From positions 1,116,001 through 1,180,000 of the forward strand of contig JAJFZO010000345.1 of assembly GCA_021397835.1 (NCBI GenBank): DNA of 64,000 bases. Direction: 5' to 3'. The stretch is from Moringa oleifera (taxonomy: Eukaryota; Streptophyta; Magnoliopsida; Brassicales; Moringaceae). Shown piece by piece: positions 47,701 to 60,147 of this stretch (within the stretch, counting starts at the first letter, position 1; each line of letters begins with the position of its first letter). The notes under the pieces were generated by a model that was given only the letters and a program-made list of their open reading frames with translations, was not told the origin of the DNA and did no database searches. The position numbers were made by a program, and so were the translations under genes.

Positions 47701-48195
47701 ACTTAACAAATTAGAAAAGCTCTTATCTGACCACCTATACTTTCCTTTTATATTATATAATGTCATCAACGCAGACAACTTAGTATATTTTGTATTACCG
47801 GGATATAAAGGCTTTTCTACATCTTCTAGTAAGTTCTGAAATAATTTGGGATCATCTTGACAATATTCAAATGCATTATTAACTATGTCTATTGTTTTGT
47901 CGATATGATCATCCTTATAAGATTCATCAAACACTGATTTCTTATTTGTGCAAGATCTAAAAGAACACTCTTCTGCATGCCAAATCCATCTCTTATACCT
48001 CTGATCAATCCCTTTACTAAACAAATGATACTTTACTTCTTCAACATTTAATAATGTCAAATTAGTACATGATTGACAAGGACATCTAATAAGTGTAAGA
48101 TCTTCACAATGAGAAATGGCAAAAGCAAGAAACTTATCCACTCCATCAGAAAACTCCTTGGACAATCTATTCAAGTGCATCTAAGATTTATCCAT
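44780..48195 (-). pseudogene. E7 TNP2-like transposase, nearly complete but disabled
   Basis: The start is ATG at 48195 (MDKS, stop, MHLNRLSKEFSDG); the fifth codon is TAG where the family has Trp, so the long frame begins at the next Met (48180). Domains: transposase-associated (LIRCPCQSCTN, about 48,095); linker (KPLYPGNTKYTKLSAL); TNP2 core (YEKIHACSNDCILYRKEYK; AISVDGINSHSS; PGNDIDVYLALLIDDLK; to about 46,500); DUF4218 (VRYAIMRFCFFFNALCSKV; FFDIMVHLTVHLVKEVRLY); DUF4216 (KYPGYGVNGYCFHRW; FKCDWVKNNYG); a C-terminal tail ending at a TAG at 44780. Lesions are a 21-base A tract (47,624-47,644) shifting the frame, some frameshift around 46,850-46,600, and stops such as CAA to TAA, CAG to TAG and CGA to TGA. 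Its role would be excision and integration of CACTA ends. Confidence 0.9.
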
Positions 48196-49840
48196 ATGTT
48201 ATCCTATGATGACAAATAAAAGAAAATCCACTTATTACGCATGCTTATTATGTATGTAATACATATCATGTAAAGTAATGTTATTGTAAAAATAAGATAA
48301 GAAACAAGGTGCCCATTAGACTGAAAGGCCTTAGGCAAAGACTATTTCTTCTAAACACATGGTACATTAGTAGATTAGTAAGGAATTACCAACTTGAAAT
48401 GATGTTAGCTGTTCAGAAAAAGTAGTAGCTTCTGTCTAAAGGGTTTTGACTTTTCTTTCAAGTTCTATTAATATGTAACAAGCTTTCCTTTCCTTCGAAC
48501 GAGCAACTGACTATTGATTTGCAATTATCCTACATGATGAACCATATCATTTGTGAGAAAAAAAAATCCTTTATTACTAGCACAGCAAAATACTAAAAAG
48601 GTTCCACTTTAATTGAAGTACCGGAGTATCAATAAACTTTTTCTCTCAATGATTGTTCTGTTATTATTAGTTTGTCTTTGCTTTAACTAAAGTAATCCCT
48701 AATGTATCAAGTAATGTGTGTTAACAAGACACACTAGTTATCAATTATCCAAAAGATTTATAAAACTAATATTTTCTACCATGATTTACTTAGAGTTTCT
48801 AGTATCACAGTGGAAACTAAATTGGAATTCAAAATGCCAAAAAAAATACTTAAGACATGTAAATTGTTTGAAAAATCGATAAAGACACAATCATAATAGA
48901 AATTGAGTTGAAGTTACAGAATTCTTCAAGGAAATATTAGCAGTCTTTTATGGTAAGCAACATAGATTAAACTATATAGAAAGTCAAGGATTCAGTTCAT
49001 ATACTAAATGTCAGTCCAATGGTTATTACAAAACCAAACTAAGCCTACTCTACTAGTTCAATTATTTCCATCTAAATAACTAATAGTTGTAGGGTCACCA
49101 AGCTAAATTACAGAGATGTAAGAGGCACATCATTTACTATAAACCAATAACCAGACTTTGTTAAACTATGGATAACAAGCATTAACAACCATTCACAGAG
49201 TAGGCCAAGATCTTTGATTTAGACAAAAATAAAGCGAAATTACTTCAATAGGATGCATCCTAACAAGTTACAGCTTGAAACAATGACTCTGTCCAAAAAA
49301 AAAATGTGTAATTTACTTGATATATCTTAAGGTGGGTGGTGATTGCATTCCAAGAATATAAACAGTAATATTAATTTTCAAATTCACAAAGAACATGCTC
49401 CAGTAAAAATTTTCTCCCTTAATTTACTTATGATTTCTAGTATCACAATGGAAACAAACATGGGTATCATCCGACAATGCACAATGCCAAAAGAAGAAAA
49501 TTTTATAAGAAAACTAAGTAAGAAATTGCAAGACTTGACAAAAAAATCTCTCTTTCTCTCTTACAATGCGAGATGAAGGTTTGATTAGTTTTACTTACCA
49601 TTTTTCGTGCTTTAATGGTAACATCCGACAGCGCACGAAGCTTATTTCATAAAATTTCTTGAAAGAACAAAGCTTTGCATCGATTATATGACGTTGAAAG
49701 AGAGAAATTTATATTTGAAAGAATGGTGTTTTCGGGAGAGAGTGAGGAAGAACACTGCTAGTGCGTGGGTGAAGATCGTTAAGTATCACAGTACATCATA
49801 TATACTGTTTAAAGTGTATTACTATTAAAATTATTACATA
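48196..49840. other. E7 5' region, no domain recognised
   Basis: The region probably holds promoter, leader exon and introns of the transposase gene. The 49,590-49,800 part is more G/C-rich, with GAGAGAGTGAGGAAGAACAC and a possible leader. A short frame at 49,343-49,576 is not convincing. Nothing else is seen. Confidence 0.4.
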
Positions 49841-49954
49841 AGATTTTCATTGATCGAGTGGTAAAGTCTCATAAGGTTGACTTAGGTTTGGCTTGCATTT
49901 TCAATCAAATATTTAAATTAAAGATAAAATCATAAAAAAAATATATCACATGTT

Positions 49955-50025
49955 TCTTTTTGGCTAGATGGCAATGATATTTATCAATCTCTCTTGGAGA
50001 GATTGGGTTTAAGTCTTCATCACAA
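49955..50025 (+). other. tRNA-like (SINE-type) A/B-box pair
   Basis: TGGCTAGATGG (49,961-49,971) fits the RNA polymerase III A box, and GGGTTTAAGTCTT (50,005-50,017) resembles a decayed B box, with a spacing of about 34 bp. A hairpin AATCTCTCTTGGAGAGATT lies between. It could be a SINE head or a tRNA relic inside E7; it does not form a full cloverleaf that I can support. Confidence 0.3.
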
Positions 50026-50039
50026 TTTTTTTTTTAATT

Positions 50040-50229
50040 ATAGATTTTTTATGATGGTCCCTCAAAACCGCCATGTATGCTACAATTTTTATGATGGTCT
50101 CTTAGGACCGTCATGTATGTTACAATTTTTATGACAGTCTTATAAGATCGTTATGTATTCGATTTTTTAATGACGTTCATAAAAGACCATCATGAAATAC
50201 TGTCATTAAAAATATTTTTTCTTATAATG
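50040..50229. repeat. E7 right subterminal repeats and terminus
   Basis: Four units of TTTTTATGATGGTCYCTYA / GACCGTCATGTATG, about 55 bp apart (near 50,048, 50,088, 50,138 and 50,168), lead to the decayed terminus. Confidence 0.75.
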
Positions 50230-51882
50230 ATAATTTAACAGCAAGGAAAATCATTTATACTTTTTGTGATTAATAAAATAATCATTTTATTAATATACTT
50301 TTTCAATATCTTTATAGAAAAGATTTTCTTATACAATGACAAATTCTAATTTATTTTAATCAATCTTTGATTATATGATTTTTAAATTACTCTTCTATTT
50401 AGGAATAAAATATAAAAAATTCAGAGACATTGTACATATTTAGTAATCAACTAATTCCAAGGAAAGGTAACATATAATTAATTGATAATTTAATTAACAT
50501 CTAACTATATATTTTCAAACAATTTTATGAAAGAAATTGAAGCAAAAAAAAAAAAAGATTTGATTTATACCAATTAAATCAATTTAACTGACTCAATTTG
50601 ATATAAGTTTGAAAGAAATCATAAAAATAGTTGCATGCTTCTTAATATTTTATGCATGATCAAATTCCATCTTTTAAAAATACAAACAAATCAAGATACA
50701 TAGTTGGCCCAACGGACGAGTAGGCCACGTGCTTGAGCGCCATCCATTTTTGAAGTTACTTGATCCAATAGATTAATTGTGAATATGTTTTCTATAAAAA
50801 AAAAATTTATGCAACCCTTCGAAATATATTCAAATCATCGAAATTTTGGATAATTTGTCACTTAAATTCAAAATTAAGTAATTGAATTTGATATTTTCTT
50901 AATTGTCTAAAATATTAAAGAGTGAATTGTTCCTGCATAAAAATATCAAATCAGCATATTGTCCCAGTTAACCTATTCCAATAACTAAATTGAATAGGTC
51001 AATTTAATACCCTATTTGTTGATACTTCACTAAAACTAAAACTTTAAATGTAATCCGAGGGTCAAGATCAATTTTCTTGTTATGATAATAAAAAGAGATA
51101 AACATTCATAATTAGGATAGTTTCCTGATCATCCTATAATATTCATTTTATGATTTAAAGTGCATGCTCATGCTCAGTTTTTACAAATAGGTTGTCTCCA
51201 ATAATAACAACATATCAACAAAATAAACGAGAAACTTATAGGATAATCAAGCCCATATTTCTAAAGTTTATATTATATTAATTAGTTACCCTAAAATGAC
51301 CCAGAATTGAAATGCCTTTGTTTTCGGGATGGCGAAACAAAATCAAAGATTGGTGTATCTTCTAAACTTCAAATATAGGGATCAATGCAATATTTTATTT
51401 TATTTTTTATATACTTTTATCTATTTATTTTGGATACTTTTTGTATTTTTAATTCTAAAAAAATGAGAAATAATATTAACCATTTCTTCCTATTTGGATT
51501 TCTTCCTATTAACCTAAGCAGTAAAAAAAATTTCAAGTTGATGTACGTATTTGGGTCAATGATTTAGACAAATGATTTGACATCGGGATAAGACATTCCG
51601 CAATATCTGATTTGGTATCTGATACGGCACATCTGAGAAATGGTAATGGGATCGGGCAACCACAGTCGGACCTAAGATCAAGATAACGGAGCCACCTGAT
51701 CTGGAATCCGGATTGGGCAACCGCCCAGTCTGCCATTGGGTGAACTCGTTCCACACTTATAGACGAAATATCAACTTGGCCATGCCATGCCAGTGACCAG
51801 CTTCGTCTTCCTCACTTGATCCAATGCCAACATTCTACCTCTCGATGATGCTACACTAGATCATGCTGCTAGGAATATCAAT

Positions 51883-52065
51883 TGACCTGCCAGCAAGTAG
51901 GGAATGACAGGCAGGTGATGCAGATCAGCCAAGCTGAAGCAGTCACAAGCCAAGTATTTAAACTGACTCAGACGAGCCTCGTACACATCAGGAACCTTAG
52001 CCAGCTTGGCCTCGTTCTCCTCCGCAGCCTCTGGATGCTGCCCCTTGGTTTTCAGTCTCCTGCAG
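51883..52065 (-). pseudogene. Phi-class glutathione S-transferase C-terminal fragment (U2)
   Basis: The minus strand reads [45 protein letters not shown]. This matches the alpha-helical C-terminal domain of plant phi GSTs (substrate-binding half, cytosolic detoxification enzymes), especially the [16 protein letters not shown] motif. Only about 60 codons of the roughly 215 in the family are present, with no start, no thioredoxin-like N-terminal domain and no natural C-terminus. The frame itself is open. An almost parallel fragment occurs at 59,772-59,951, so the piece travels with the U repeat and is not a gene at this site. Confidence 0.85.
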
Positions 52066-52074
52066 AAAGAGGGA

Positions 52075-52405
52075 GAAAGAGAGATTTGCGATGTTTCCTT
52101 TGTACGAGCGGGGGCTGAGAATCGATTTGGAGGAGATTTTCAAGAAGGCGGAGGAGGAGAGACGCGAGGTGAAACAGAGGAAGAGCTCGCTTGTTCGTGC
52201 TACTGCTATTGTTGTTGTTGGAAAGAGAGATTTGCGATGTTTCCTTTGTACGAGCGGGGCTGAGAATCGATTTGGAGGAGATTTTCAAGGAGGCGGAGGA
52301 GGAGAGACGCGAGGTGAAACAGAGGAAGAGCTCGCTTGTGCGTGCCACTGCTATTGTTGTTGTTGCTGCTTGTGGTACGATGGCTCTCTCTGTTTCCATC
52401 ATTGA
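52075..52405 (+). repeat. 146-bp near-identical tandem duplication with open frame
   Basis: Two units begin at 52,075 and 52,221 with GAAAGAGAGATTTGCGATG and differ at very few bases (one G deletion, GCGGGGG to GCGGGG, shifts the frame). Each encodes on the plus strand MFPLYERG, then RIDLEEIFK and EEERREVKQRKSSLVRATA. A complete single frame would be about 57 codons with a hydrophobic end (AACGTMALSVSIIE). The U1 copy has one unit (59,961-60,147). It may be a second captured exon. I do not recognise it, and the minus-strand Ser-rich frame is an equal possibility. Confidence 0.6.
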
Positions 52406-54100
52406 ATGAAATTTTACAGCAGCTTCAGATTACCACCCATCAACGAAAAGCAAAGATTTCAAAACAATAGTTTTTTTTTTTTTTTTCACAGCCAATGAAA
52501 GACTGATAGAGATAAAAAGAAAGAGAGAGAATGCGGTTTATTTTTTTTGCTTGAATGACACCTTCTGTGAGCTTGCAGGGGTACAGATGCCGGGAGAGAG
52601 TGGGCATTTGCATGGGATCTACGTGAATCTCATGCAAAAAGTTTTTTTTTCTTTTTTTTATTGCTTTTGGTTCTCTTTTTCCTTTTTTAATCGTTTTTTT
52701 CGTTTTGTTTTTCTTTTCAATTGCAAAAAAAAGAAGAGAAAATTCATAATTTGTCAACTAATCAACTCAGCAAAATTGGACATTTATCATCTTAATTTTC
52801 TTAAAGATATTATCCAAAGATATATTAAGGAAACCTATAAAAAAGAAAAAAATTAAAAAACATATAATAAAATCAAAAATTTGCAATCTTCTCAGTCTTG
52901 TTTTGAAAAAGAGAGATAGGAAGCAAGAGAGAGAATGACCAAGAGGCAAATCTGTTTTCTTTCAAATAACCGCATCTCAATGGTTTGCTTTTAACTTTGC
53001 TTATTTAAAATAAGTTTTAAATAACAATTAAAAAATATATACTAACTCCTCCCAACATTTACAAAAGAAATTAATTAAAGAAAGTACAACAAACTCAAAA
53101 AGACAAAAGGAAACCTAATAAACTCAGAAAAATACAAACTAAAAAAGACAATAGGCAAGACTTTATATATATGATAATTAAAGGTTATCCCAAAGAAAAA
53201 AGCAATCAAACATTTATAAAATATTCAAAAATATTTGAAAAAATTTCAAGATGCCGATCATTACAAATAATCATCTCATTGCAGATATACATTTCCATTT
53301 AATTGGTTAAAATTAGCAATAACCATAAGCAAAAATCAATATTTTTAATCCATAACCTTGATTGTGCAATGTTATTCAAAATGAACTCTGGTTTCTATAA
53401 CATTTTTTTAGTTTATGGAAAATGACTATTTATTATGCAGTTCACAATCTAAGAATCAATTGATTACTATAAAATATTTAGATCTCATCTTATTACCTTT
53501 TTCAAAACACTGAATAACTAGTTATATTGATAATAACACAAAAAATTTCAACATAAGATAATATTACACAGATGATAACCACTTGATTTTCCTTTTATAT
53601 GTTAAAAAAAAAAAAAAAAACGAGACAGATACAAAAAGTGACTGGTTAGGATTATGACACTCTAATTATACGTGATAAATATTAATTGATTTAACTAACC
53701 CCATATAATAAGAGTATTCTTTAACATCAATAAAGAAAAATGAGTTTATCTTTTTGGTTATTCATGTAATTTTATTATTTTTTCCATATTCTTATAAGGA
53801 TAATAAAATAAAAATAAGATAATTCAGATTTCTACAGATTGAGATGATTTTACGTATTCAATAAGTTGGGAGGTCCAATATTTAAATCACTTTGAGTGAA
53901 ATTTGTCAATAAGATCATTAAATCATCATCAAAATTTTATTTAAGGTAATGAAAAATCCAATTATACAATGTTTATCCATTCATGAGTTATTATCCAATC
54001 AGGTTAATATCCATAAGCAAAATATTTCCACATGTCTTATATCAACGAAATCAAGATCACTGTCCGTGTATTTTTCTTAGAATGGCACATGATCGATCAA

Positions 54101-55399
54101 TAAAGATTTACTCCTTAAGTTATATCTACAATATAAACGCAACCCCAATCAATCCATACCTTCTAAGAAAAAAATCATCTATGTGAATACTTTAGAGATT
54201 GTAAATATTGTTCATTAAATAAGTTTCATATTTTCACATTTATCAGATTTATTACAATATTTAAGAATAATTTAAATATAAAAGCAAACAAGTTGGTTTC
54301 TTGTTCATACCATCAAATTAAAAATGGGTTATGGATATTTTATATACTACATGTGAGCATTCTATAGCTTAAATAATAAATGAGTCACATATTGAATATT
54401 TCATCAAAGATAAGCCTATATATGCCTTAAAGAATATAGGTTATTTTTTTTTTTTTTTTTGGGAACAATAGAGAAAACCAACACCTAATGCACAAAGTTT
54501 TGAAAATAACTGAAAATTTTAACATCCTATTTCTTACCGATTGACAATCATTATCAATTAAACATATGAATTTATTTTTTATTTATTGAATGACATACTA
54601 ATATTTCTATCAATTAGGGTTTTGAAAAGCTAGATCAAAAAATTTGAGCATGCTTGTTTAAGGGCACCATCCTATCACTATCAATTCCTAGTTGCCTTCT
54701 TTTTTATATATATAATCTTTATGATTAATCAATACTTTAATTCGGCATGTGCAATAGTACAAAATAAAATAAAAATCCAAATTTTCTTCATTAAAAAATA
54801 AAAAGAATACATAACTAATTTATTTGATCAATTATTAAGGATAAATTAAATTTATGTGTAGTTTTTATAGACAACTTGTCACGGATAATATTTTCAAATA
54901 TCACTCCGTCACTCTTTCTTTGGTGCGCACATTTCTTGGTGTTCAACAAAATCTTCGTGCAATAAATGATTAGCTAAAGTAAAACAGTTCTGATCTCTTG
55001 CATTTTATATAGCTAATAAATGAAGAAAATTAAAATCTGTCATTTATAGTGATTAATGAATATGTTATTTATCTATTTAAGTTGGAAATAAATTGAAGAA
55101 TTACGTCTCTTAATTAATATGTATATATATATATATATATCATAATTTCAACTATTTTTTTTTAAATCAAGATTGATCTATTTAGTGAAATTGTTTGCTT
55201 AATAATCATAACTTGATAGTGAGATTCTAGTTAATTATTTCACAAAATTAGATTTAAATTTATTTTATAATATTAAAATAATTTATTGTTACAAAATAAA
55301 ATAAAATATTTAAAATTATATAAATAAAAAATAAAAAGTAACGAAAAGTTAAAAACTAGATAAATTAACAAAATTGCAACCACTTAGTGATGTTTAATA
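54101..55399. other. AT-rich sequence between U copies, no gene seen
   Basis: Poly-T/poly-A runs (54,446-54,463), a TA run (55,121-55,141) and otherwise featureless A/T-rich sequence. The relation to U could not be decided by eye. Confidence 0.4.
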
Positions 55400-58300
55400 T
55401 TTGTGATTTTGCTGAATTAAAGTAGTCAAAAATTATTTATGTACTTAAAATTTATATTTTTTGTTATTAAAAAACTGATGAAAGATAAAAAAATTTTAGG
55501 TGCCTGTAACATAAAAATGAGACATTTCTTTAGAGTTAAGAGAAAGAGATGAGAAAATTAATATAAATTTATTTTTTCAGTAGTCATAAAGATATTATTC
55601 AAATTTTGTTTATAAAACAGAAAATCAAGTTGTCCAAAGAAAGGTAATTTTGACCATCTAAATTAAAATTGGTCAATCAATTTGGCATATTCACACACAA
55701 TAAACTTACTTATCAATGGTTAGTCACAATTAATAATACAAATTCATGTTCATCTTTTACTTTGGGTACGGTGTCTAAATTGAGTAATGTATATAACTCA
55801 CTTGACCAATGCAAACCAAAATTGTTTTCTATTCTTTTGTTTGGTTTTATTTATATTTTATTTTGTTCTCCCTATGTTACATGGATAGCTGCATAACAAT
55901 AAGGAAGTCATTCTTGATGGATTTAGACAATATATTTTTATTTCTATAGGTCAAGTGGCTGATAAAACTCAAATAGTTTTAAGCATTTCTTACATTATTT
56001 TTCTCATTTTTTATTTTTAAAATTTTTAATCTTTTGTTTTTTAATTATTTTTTATTTTATTTAAACAACTATAACAAAGAAGAGAAAGAACAATAAAAAG
56101 TCAGATATGCACACATCAAGTGATGCACCATTGTACTTATTTATAATTTCCTAAACAAAAGAGGAATTTGTGGAAACATGTTGATAATTTTTCATATTTT
56201 TCATATATTTTTAATTTTTTAGTATTTGATCTTTTTTGTATTTTTATTATATTTGTCTTTAAAAGATTAATGAAAATCAAAATTATTATTGTTTTACCGT
56301 GTAAAAATAAAATAGTATTTTTATTTAATAAAAATATTTGTTGTTCAACAAGTCGATAAAAAAAATCAGAGGATATATTAAAGTTTGTAATTATCTAGTT
56401 TAGGGAAATCCATTTGAATTCATACCTGTTGATAATGGCCCGTCCAAAAAATATTCAATCATTATATAAATTCTAACAATTGCATGGATGGATCATATGT
56501 AATAAAATAATAAATTACATAGAAAAAGTGAATATAACAACACTCTTTGCCTGTATATGTGCTTGTAATAAAACTTTTTGTATTTGCATAAGATTCATAA
56601 AGGATACAACATCAATTGATAAACTTATTGATCTTTTCAAATTTATTCCTATAGGTTTAATATCCACAATGAAATGTAAATCAATTGAATTTTTATTAGC
56701 CTCAATACAAAGTCAAAATTAGATGTTTGTCTTTCATATTCCCTTCCCAATATATATATACATATACATATATATATATATATATATATTTCAACCGAAA
56801 AGTTTTTCCAGGCATATATAAGCCTAAATTGATCATTCTTAATTTTTTTTTTTTGGTACTAATTTTGATCACGTGCCACTCAATTTTGATAAGTTATGAA
56901 ATTAGTAGCGCTATAGTGAAAATTCTCGATAGCTAAGAATCACATAAAATCCGTTCCCTAAACAATCCATATCTTTCTTTGGACAATTACATATACTAGA
57001 TATTAAATAATTTTCATATTTAGATCAAATGCTTATATTTTAATGTATGAAATATCATGTGAATTCATGTCTTAGAAAATAGAACTAAATGGTGTATTCA
57101 CATATTTTTTCTATAAATTTGGCCTATTTTCTAAATTTATTATCTGATGACATTAATATAGAATTTGTTTGAAGACGTTATAGTGTACATAGCAATTAAA
57201 TGTTCCATATAACTATGTTTTAATCCAATATATTTTTTGTGAACAATTTTAATTGGACATCAAATTAGAATATTTTATGATTCATCAAAATCACTAAATA
57301 ACAAGAAAAAACATAAAATATCACATATTGTTAACCGTTGATATTAAAGCAAGAAAAAAAATTCAAAATTGTCTCGATCATACAAGTAAATCCTGAAAAC
57401 ATATACGTTACTTTTGAGAATGTAATTATAATGTATATATTCGTGGCATAAAAATGCGACAAATAAAACAAATCAATGCACCCTTGTTGCATCCTTATTG
57501 GTTCAAATGTACCTCAATATAGATCAATTGATAGCTATTTCTTTCATTTCTAATTATGGTCAATGTGAAAAGTAAATATACAAAGTATGAAAAAAATTTA
57601 ATTTACTTACCTTAAAATAATAGTTAATTGATCTATTACTTTAAATGATCACATATTTTGGTCAATTACTCAAAAGACTCTTACTCCAAATGATGCGAGA
57701 CTATTGTAATAAGATCATGATTACCCTCAATTAAAATATTTTCGATCAATTTCTATTATATGATTATTAAGATTTAGTTCATATAGATGTGATCACGAAT
57801 ATATTTAATTAAGCTCAAGATGAAACCCATGGAACAATCACCTTCAAAATTTTCTTTTAAATTACATTTTTCTTTTTTTACAATTGATCTAGTTAACCCT
57901 TACTGTACTAAATCTATAAAAAAAAAATTTCCCACCTAAATGAGTAAATTTTTAAATTATTCATATATAGTGTATCCTTGATAAAACATATGCAAGTGCA
58001 AAACAATTTATTATTGACACATAGCCTAAGAGTTTTATTTTTTATATTTATTTTAATTTGTTATTTTATCACATTTGATTAATCTAGATTTGTGCACAAG
58101 AAAATATAATGAGTATAGAATTGCCATGAGATTTCTATTTTTGACTCAAATAAGCAGTAAAGAATCAAATGTAGGGATTGTGATAATAAAATTTGTGTAA
58201 GATCACAATGGAATCAATTTACTATTGAAAAAAGATAGATTGTATGATTCTTAAAGTAACATCTAATCAATTATGTAACATCCAATTAATTTATAATCTA

Positions 58301-59771
58301 ATTAATATCTAACAGCATATTTTAAAATAATTTTACGAAAGAAGTTGAAGCAAAAAAAACTAGAGTTACTTTATTCCAATTAAATCAATTTAGGTGGCTT
58401 AATATTATAAGTTTGAAAGAAAAATCATAAAAATAGTTGCATCAAATTCAATATTTTATGTATGATCAAATTTCATCTTAGACAAATATGATTATTTAAT
58501 TAAGCTACCAAATTAGATGTTGAAAAATGCAACGAATCAAGCCATATGGTTGCCCCAACTGTCTGAGTATAGATCGCGTACTTCAGCATATCCATTTTCG
58601 GGCTACTTGATTTGACAAGTTAATTGTGAACATTTTGTTTATATTTTTTTATGCAACCTTTAATTGGAAAAATGTTCAAATCATCAAAATTTTGGGTAAT
58701 CTGTCATTTAACTTCAAAATTAAGTTAATATCATGGGTAATTGAATTTGATATGCTCCTAATTGTCCAAAATATTAGGAACTAGACTGTCCCATAAACAT
58801 ATCAAATCTGCACATTGCAAAATTAACTTATATTCCAACCAGTAACTAAATTGAATAGGTCAATTTAATACCATATGTGTTAATATTTCACTAAAAATAA
58901 AGCTTTCAATTTAATTCGAGGGTCAAGATTCTCTTGTTTTGATAATTAAAAGAAATAAACATTCATGATTAGGATAGATTACTGATCATCCTATATTATT
59001 CAGTTTATTTTTTAAAGTGCATGCTCATGCTCAATTTCTAAATCGGGTGTCCGCAATAATATCAACATATCAACAAAATAAACTAAAAAGTTATAGGATA
59101 ATCAAGCCCATATTTCTAAAGTTTATATTATATTCATTAGTTACCCTAAAATGACCCAGAATTAAAATGCCTTTGTTTTGGGATGACCAATCAAAATCAA
59201 AGATTGGTGTATCTTTAAACTTCAAATATGGGGATCAAAGCAAAATTTTATTTTATTTTTTACATATTTTTATCTATTTATTTTGGATACCTTTTGTATT
59301 TTTAATTCTCAAAAAATGAGAAACAATATTAACCATGCCATTTGTTCTTATTTGGCGTTCATACAATTAACCTGGGGAGTAAAAGAAAATTCGAAGTTGA
59401 TGTACATATTTGGAGGCAATGTTTTAGACAAATGATTTGACATCGTGATGAGGTATTCCACTATACCCAATTCGGTATCGGGATAGGGCACATCTCAGAA
59501 ATGGCAATGGGATCCGGGAACCACAGTCAGTCCTAAGATCAAGATAAGGGAGCCACCTCATCTGGCATCCGGATTAGGCAACCTCCGGTCTGCCATTGGG
59601 TGAACTCATTCTACCATTATAGATGAAATATCAACTTGGGCCATGCCATGCCAGCGACCAGCTTCATCTCCCTGACTTGATCCAATACCAACATTTCGCC
59701 TCTAGATGATACTATACTAAATCATGCTACTAGGAATTGAAAGAACAATTGAAAAATCTTATACCAATTGA

Positions 59772-59951
59772 CCTATCAGCAAGTAGTGAGTGACAGGCAG
59801 GTGATGCAGACCAGCCAAGCTTAAGCAGTCGCTAGCCAAGTATTTAGACTGACTAAGGCGATCCTCGTACGCATCAGGAACCTTAGCCAGCTTGGACTCG
59901 TTCTACTTCACAGCCTGTCGATGCTGCCCCTTGGTTCTCAATTTCCTGCAG
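59772..59951 (-). pseudogene. Phi-class glutathione S-transferase fragment (U1)
   Basis: The minus strand reads NESKLAKVPDAYEDRLSQSK, YLASDCLSLAGLHHLPV, THYLLIG, homologous to the fragment at 51,883-52,065. A TAG stop lies just before NESKL, where the other copy has a Glu codon. The Asp of SLADLHHLP is Gly here. It is less well preserved than the U2 copy. The frame upstream is fused without a break to a Ser-rich frame (60,145-59,960), which is the antisense of the MFPLYERG segment. Confidence 0.8.
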
Positions 59952-59960
59952 AGAGAGGGA

Positions 59961-60147
59961 GAAAGAGAGATTTGCGATGTTTCCCTTGTACGACCGGGGC
60001 TTAGAATCGATTTGGAGGAGATTTTCATGGAGGAGGAGGAGGAGGACTGATGGGAGGTGAAACAGATGAAGAGCTCACTAGTCGTGCTACAGCTATTGTT
60101 GCTGTTGCTGCTTGTGGTGCGATGGGGTCTCTCTGTTTCCATCATTG
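59961..60147 (+). repeat. Single copy of the 146-bp unit seen in U2
   Basis: It starts GAAAGAGAGATTTGCGATG and is collinear with the 52-kb units up to TCTGTTTCCATCATTGAATG, with a GGAGGAGGAGGAGG expansion and a stop in the plus-strand frame. It shows that the duplication at 52 kb arose after the U copies separated. Confidence 0.7.

Larger units (their letters stand above)
40646..50229 (-). mobile_element. E7: near-complete CACTA element with two genes
   Basis: The right end reads TTTTTTCTTATAATG at 50229, a two-change variant of TTTTTTCTTGTAGTG, preceded by TTTATGAYGGTC / GACCGTCATGTATG subterminal units (50,040-50,225). Matching units (TTATGACGGTYTTTRT..ATCATAAAAA) occur at 40,655-40,770, placing the left end near 40646, where the terminus is decayed and no target duplication can be confirmed. 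The element is about 9.6 kb, a normal length for autonomous plant CACTA elements. Gene order on the minus strand is transposase (48195-44780), then ORF2/Ulp1 (about 44710-41768). Confidence 0.85.
50230..54100 (+). repeat. U2: plus-orientation copy of U (partial)
   Basis: 50,460-53,165 is collinear with 58,260-60,960, including the GST fragment and the following poly-T rich block. From 53,164 to 54,100 it matches U3 inverted (33,770-32,830). Compared with U3 it lacks about 0.9 kb at the TA microsatellite. The short frames inside (for example the Phe-rich 52,551-52,856) are low complexity. Confidence 0.7.

Noticed and set aside
52052..52402. 116-codon Ser-rich minus-strand frame
   Set aside because: Antisense of the duplicated 146-bp unit and open because the unit length and composition allow it; neither strand can be proved, and the plus-strand frame looks slightly more protein-like.
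52551..52856. 101-codon frame with Phe-rich hydrophobic stretch
   Set aside because: Caused by poly-T and TTC runs in a non-coding part of U; the equivalent place in U1 does not keep the frame.
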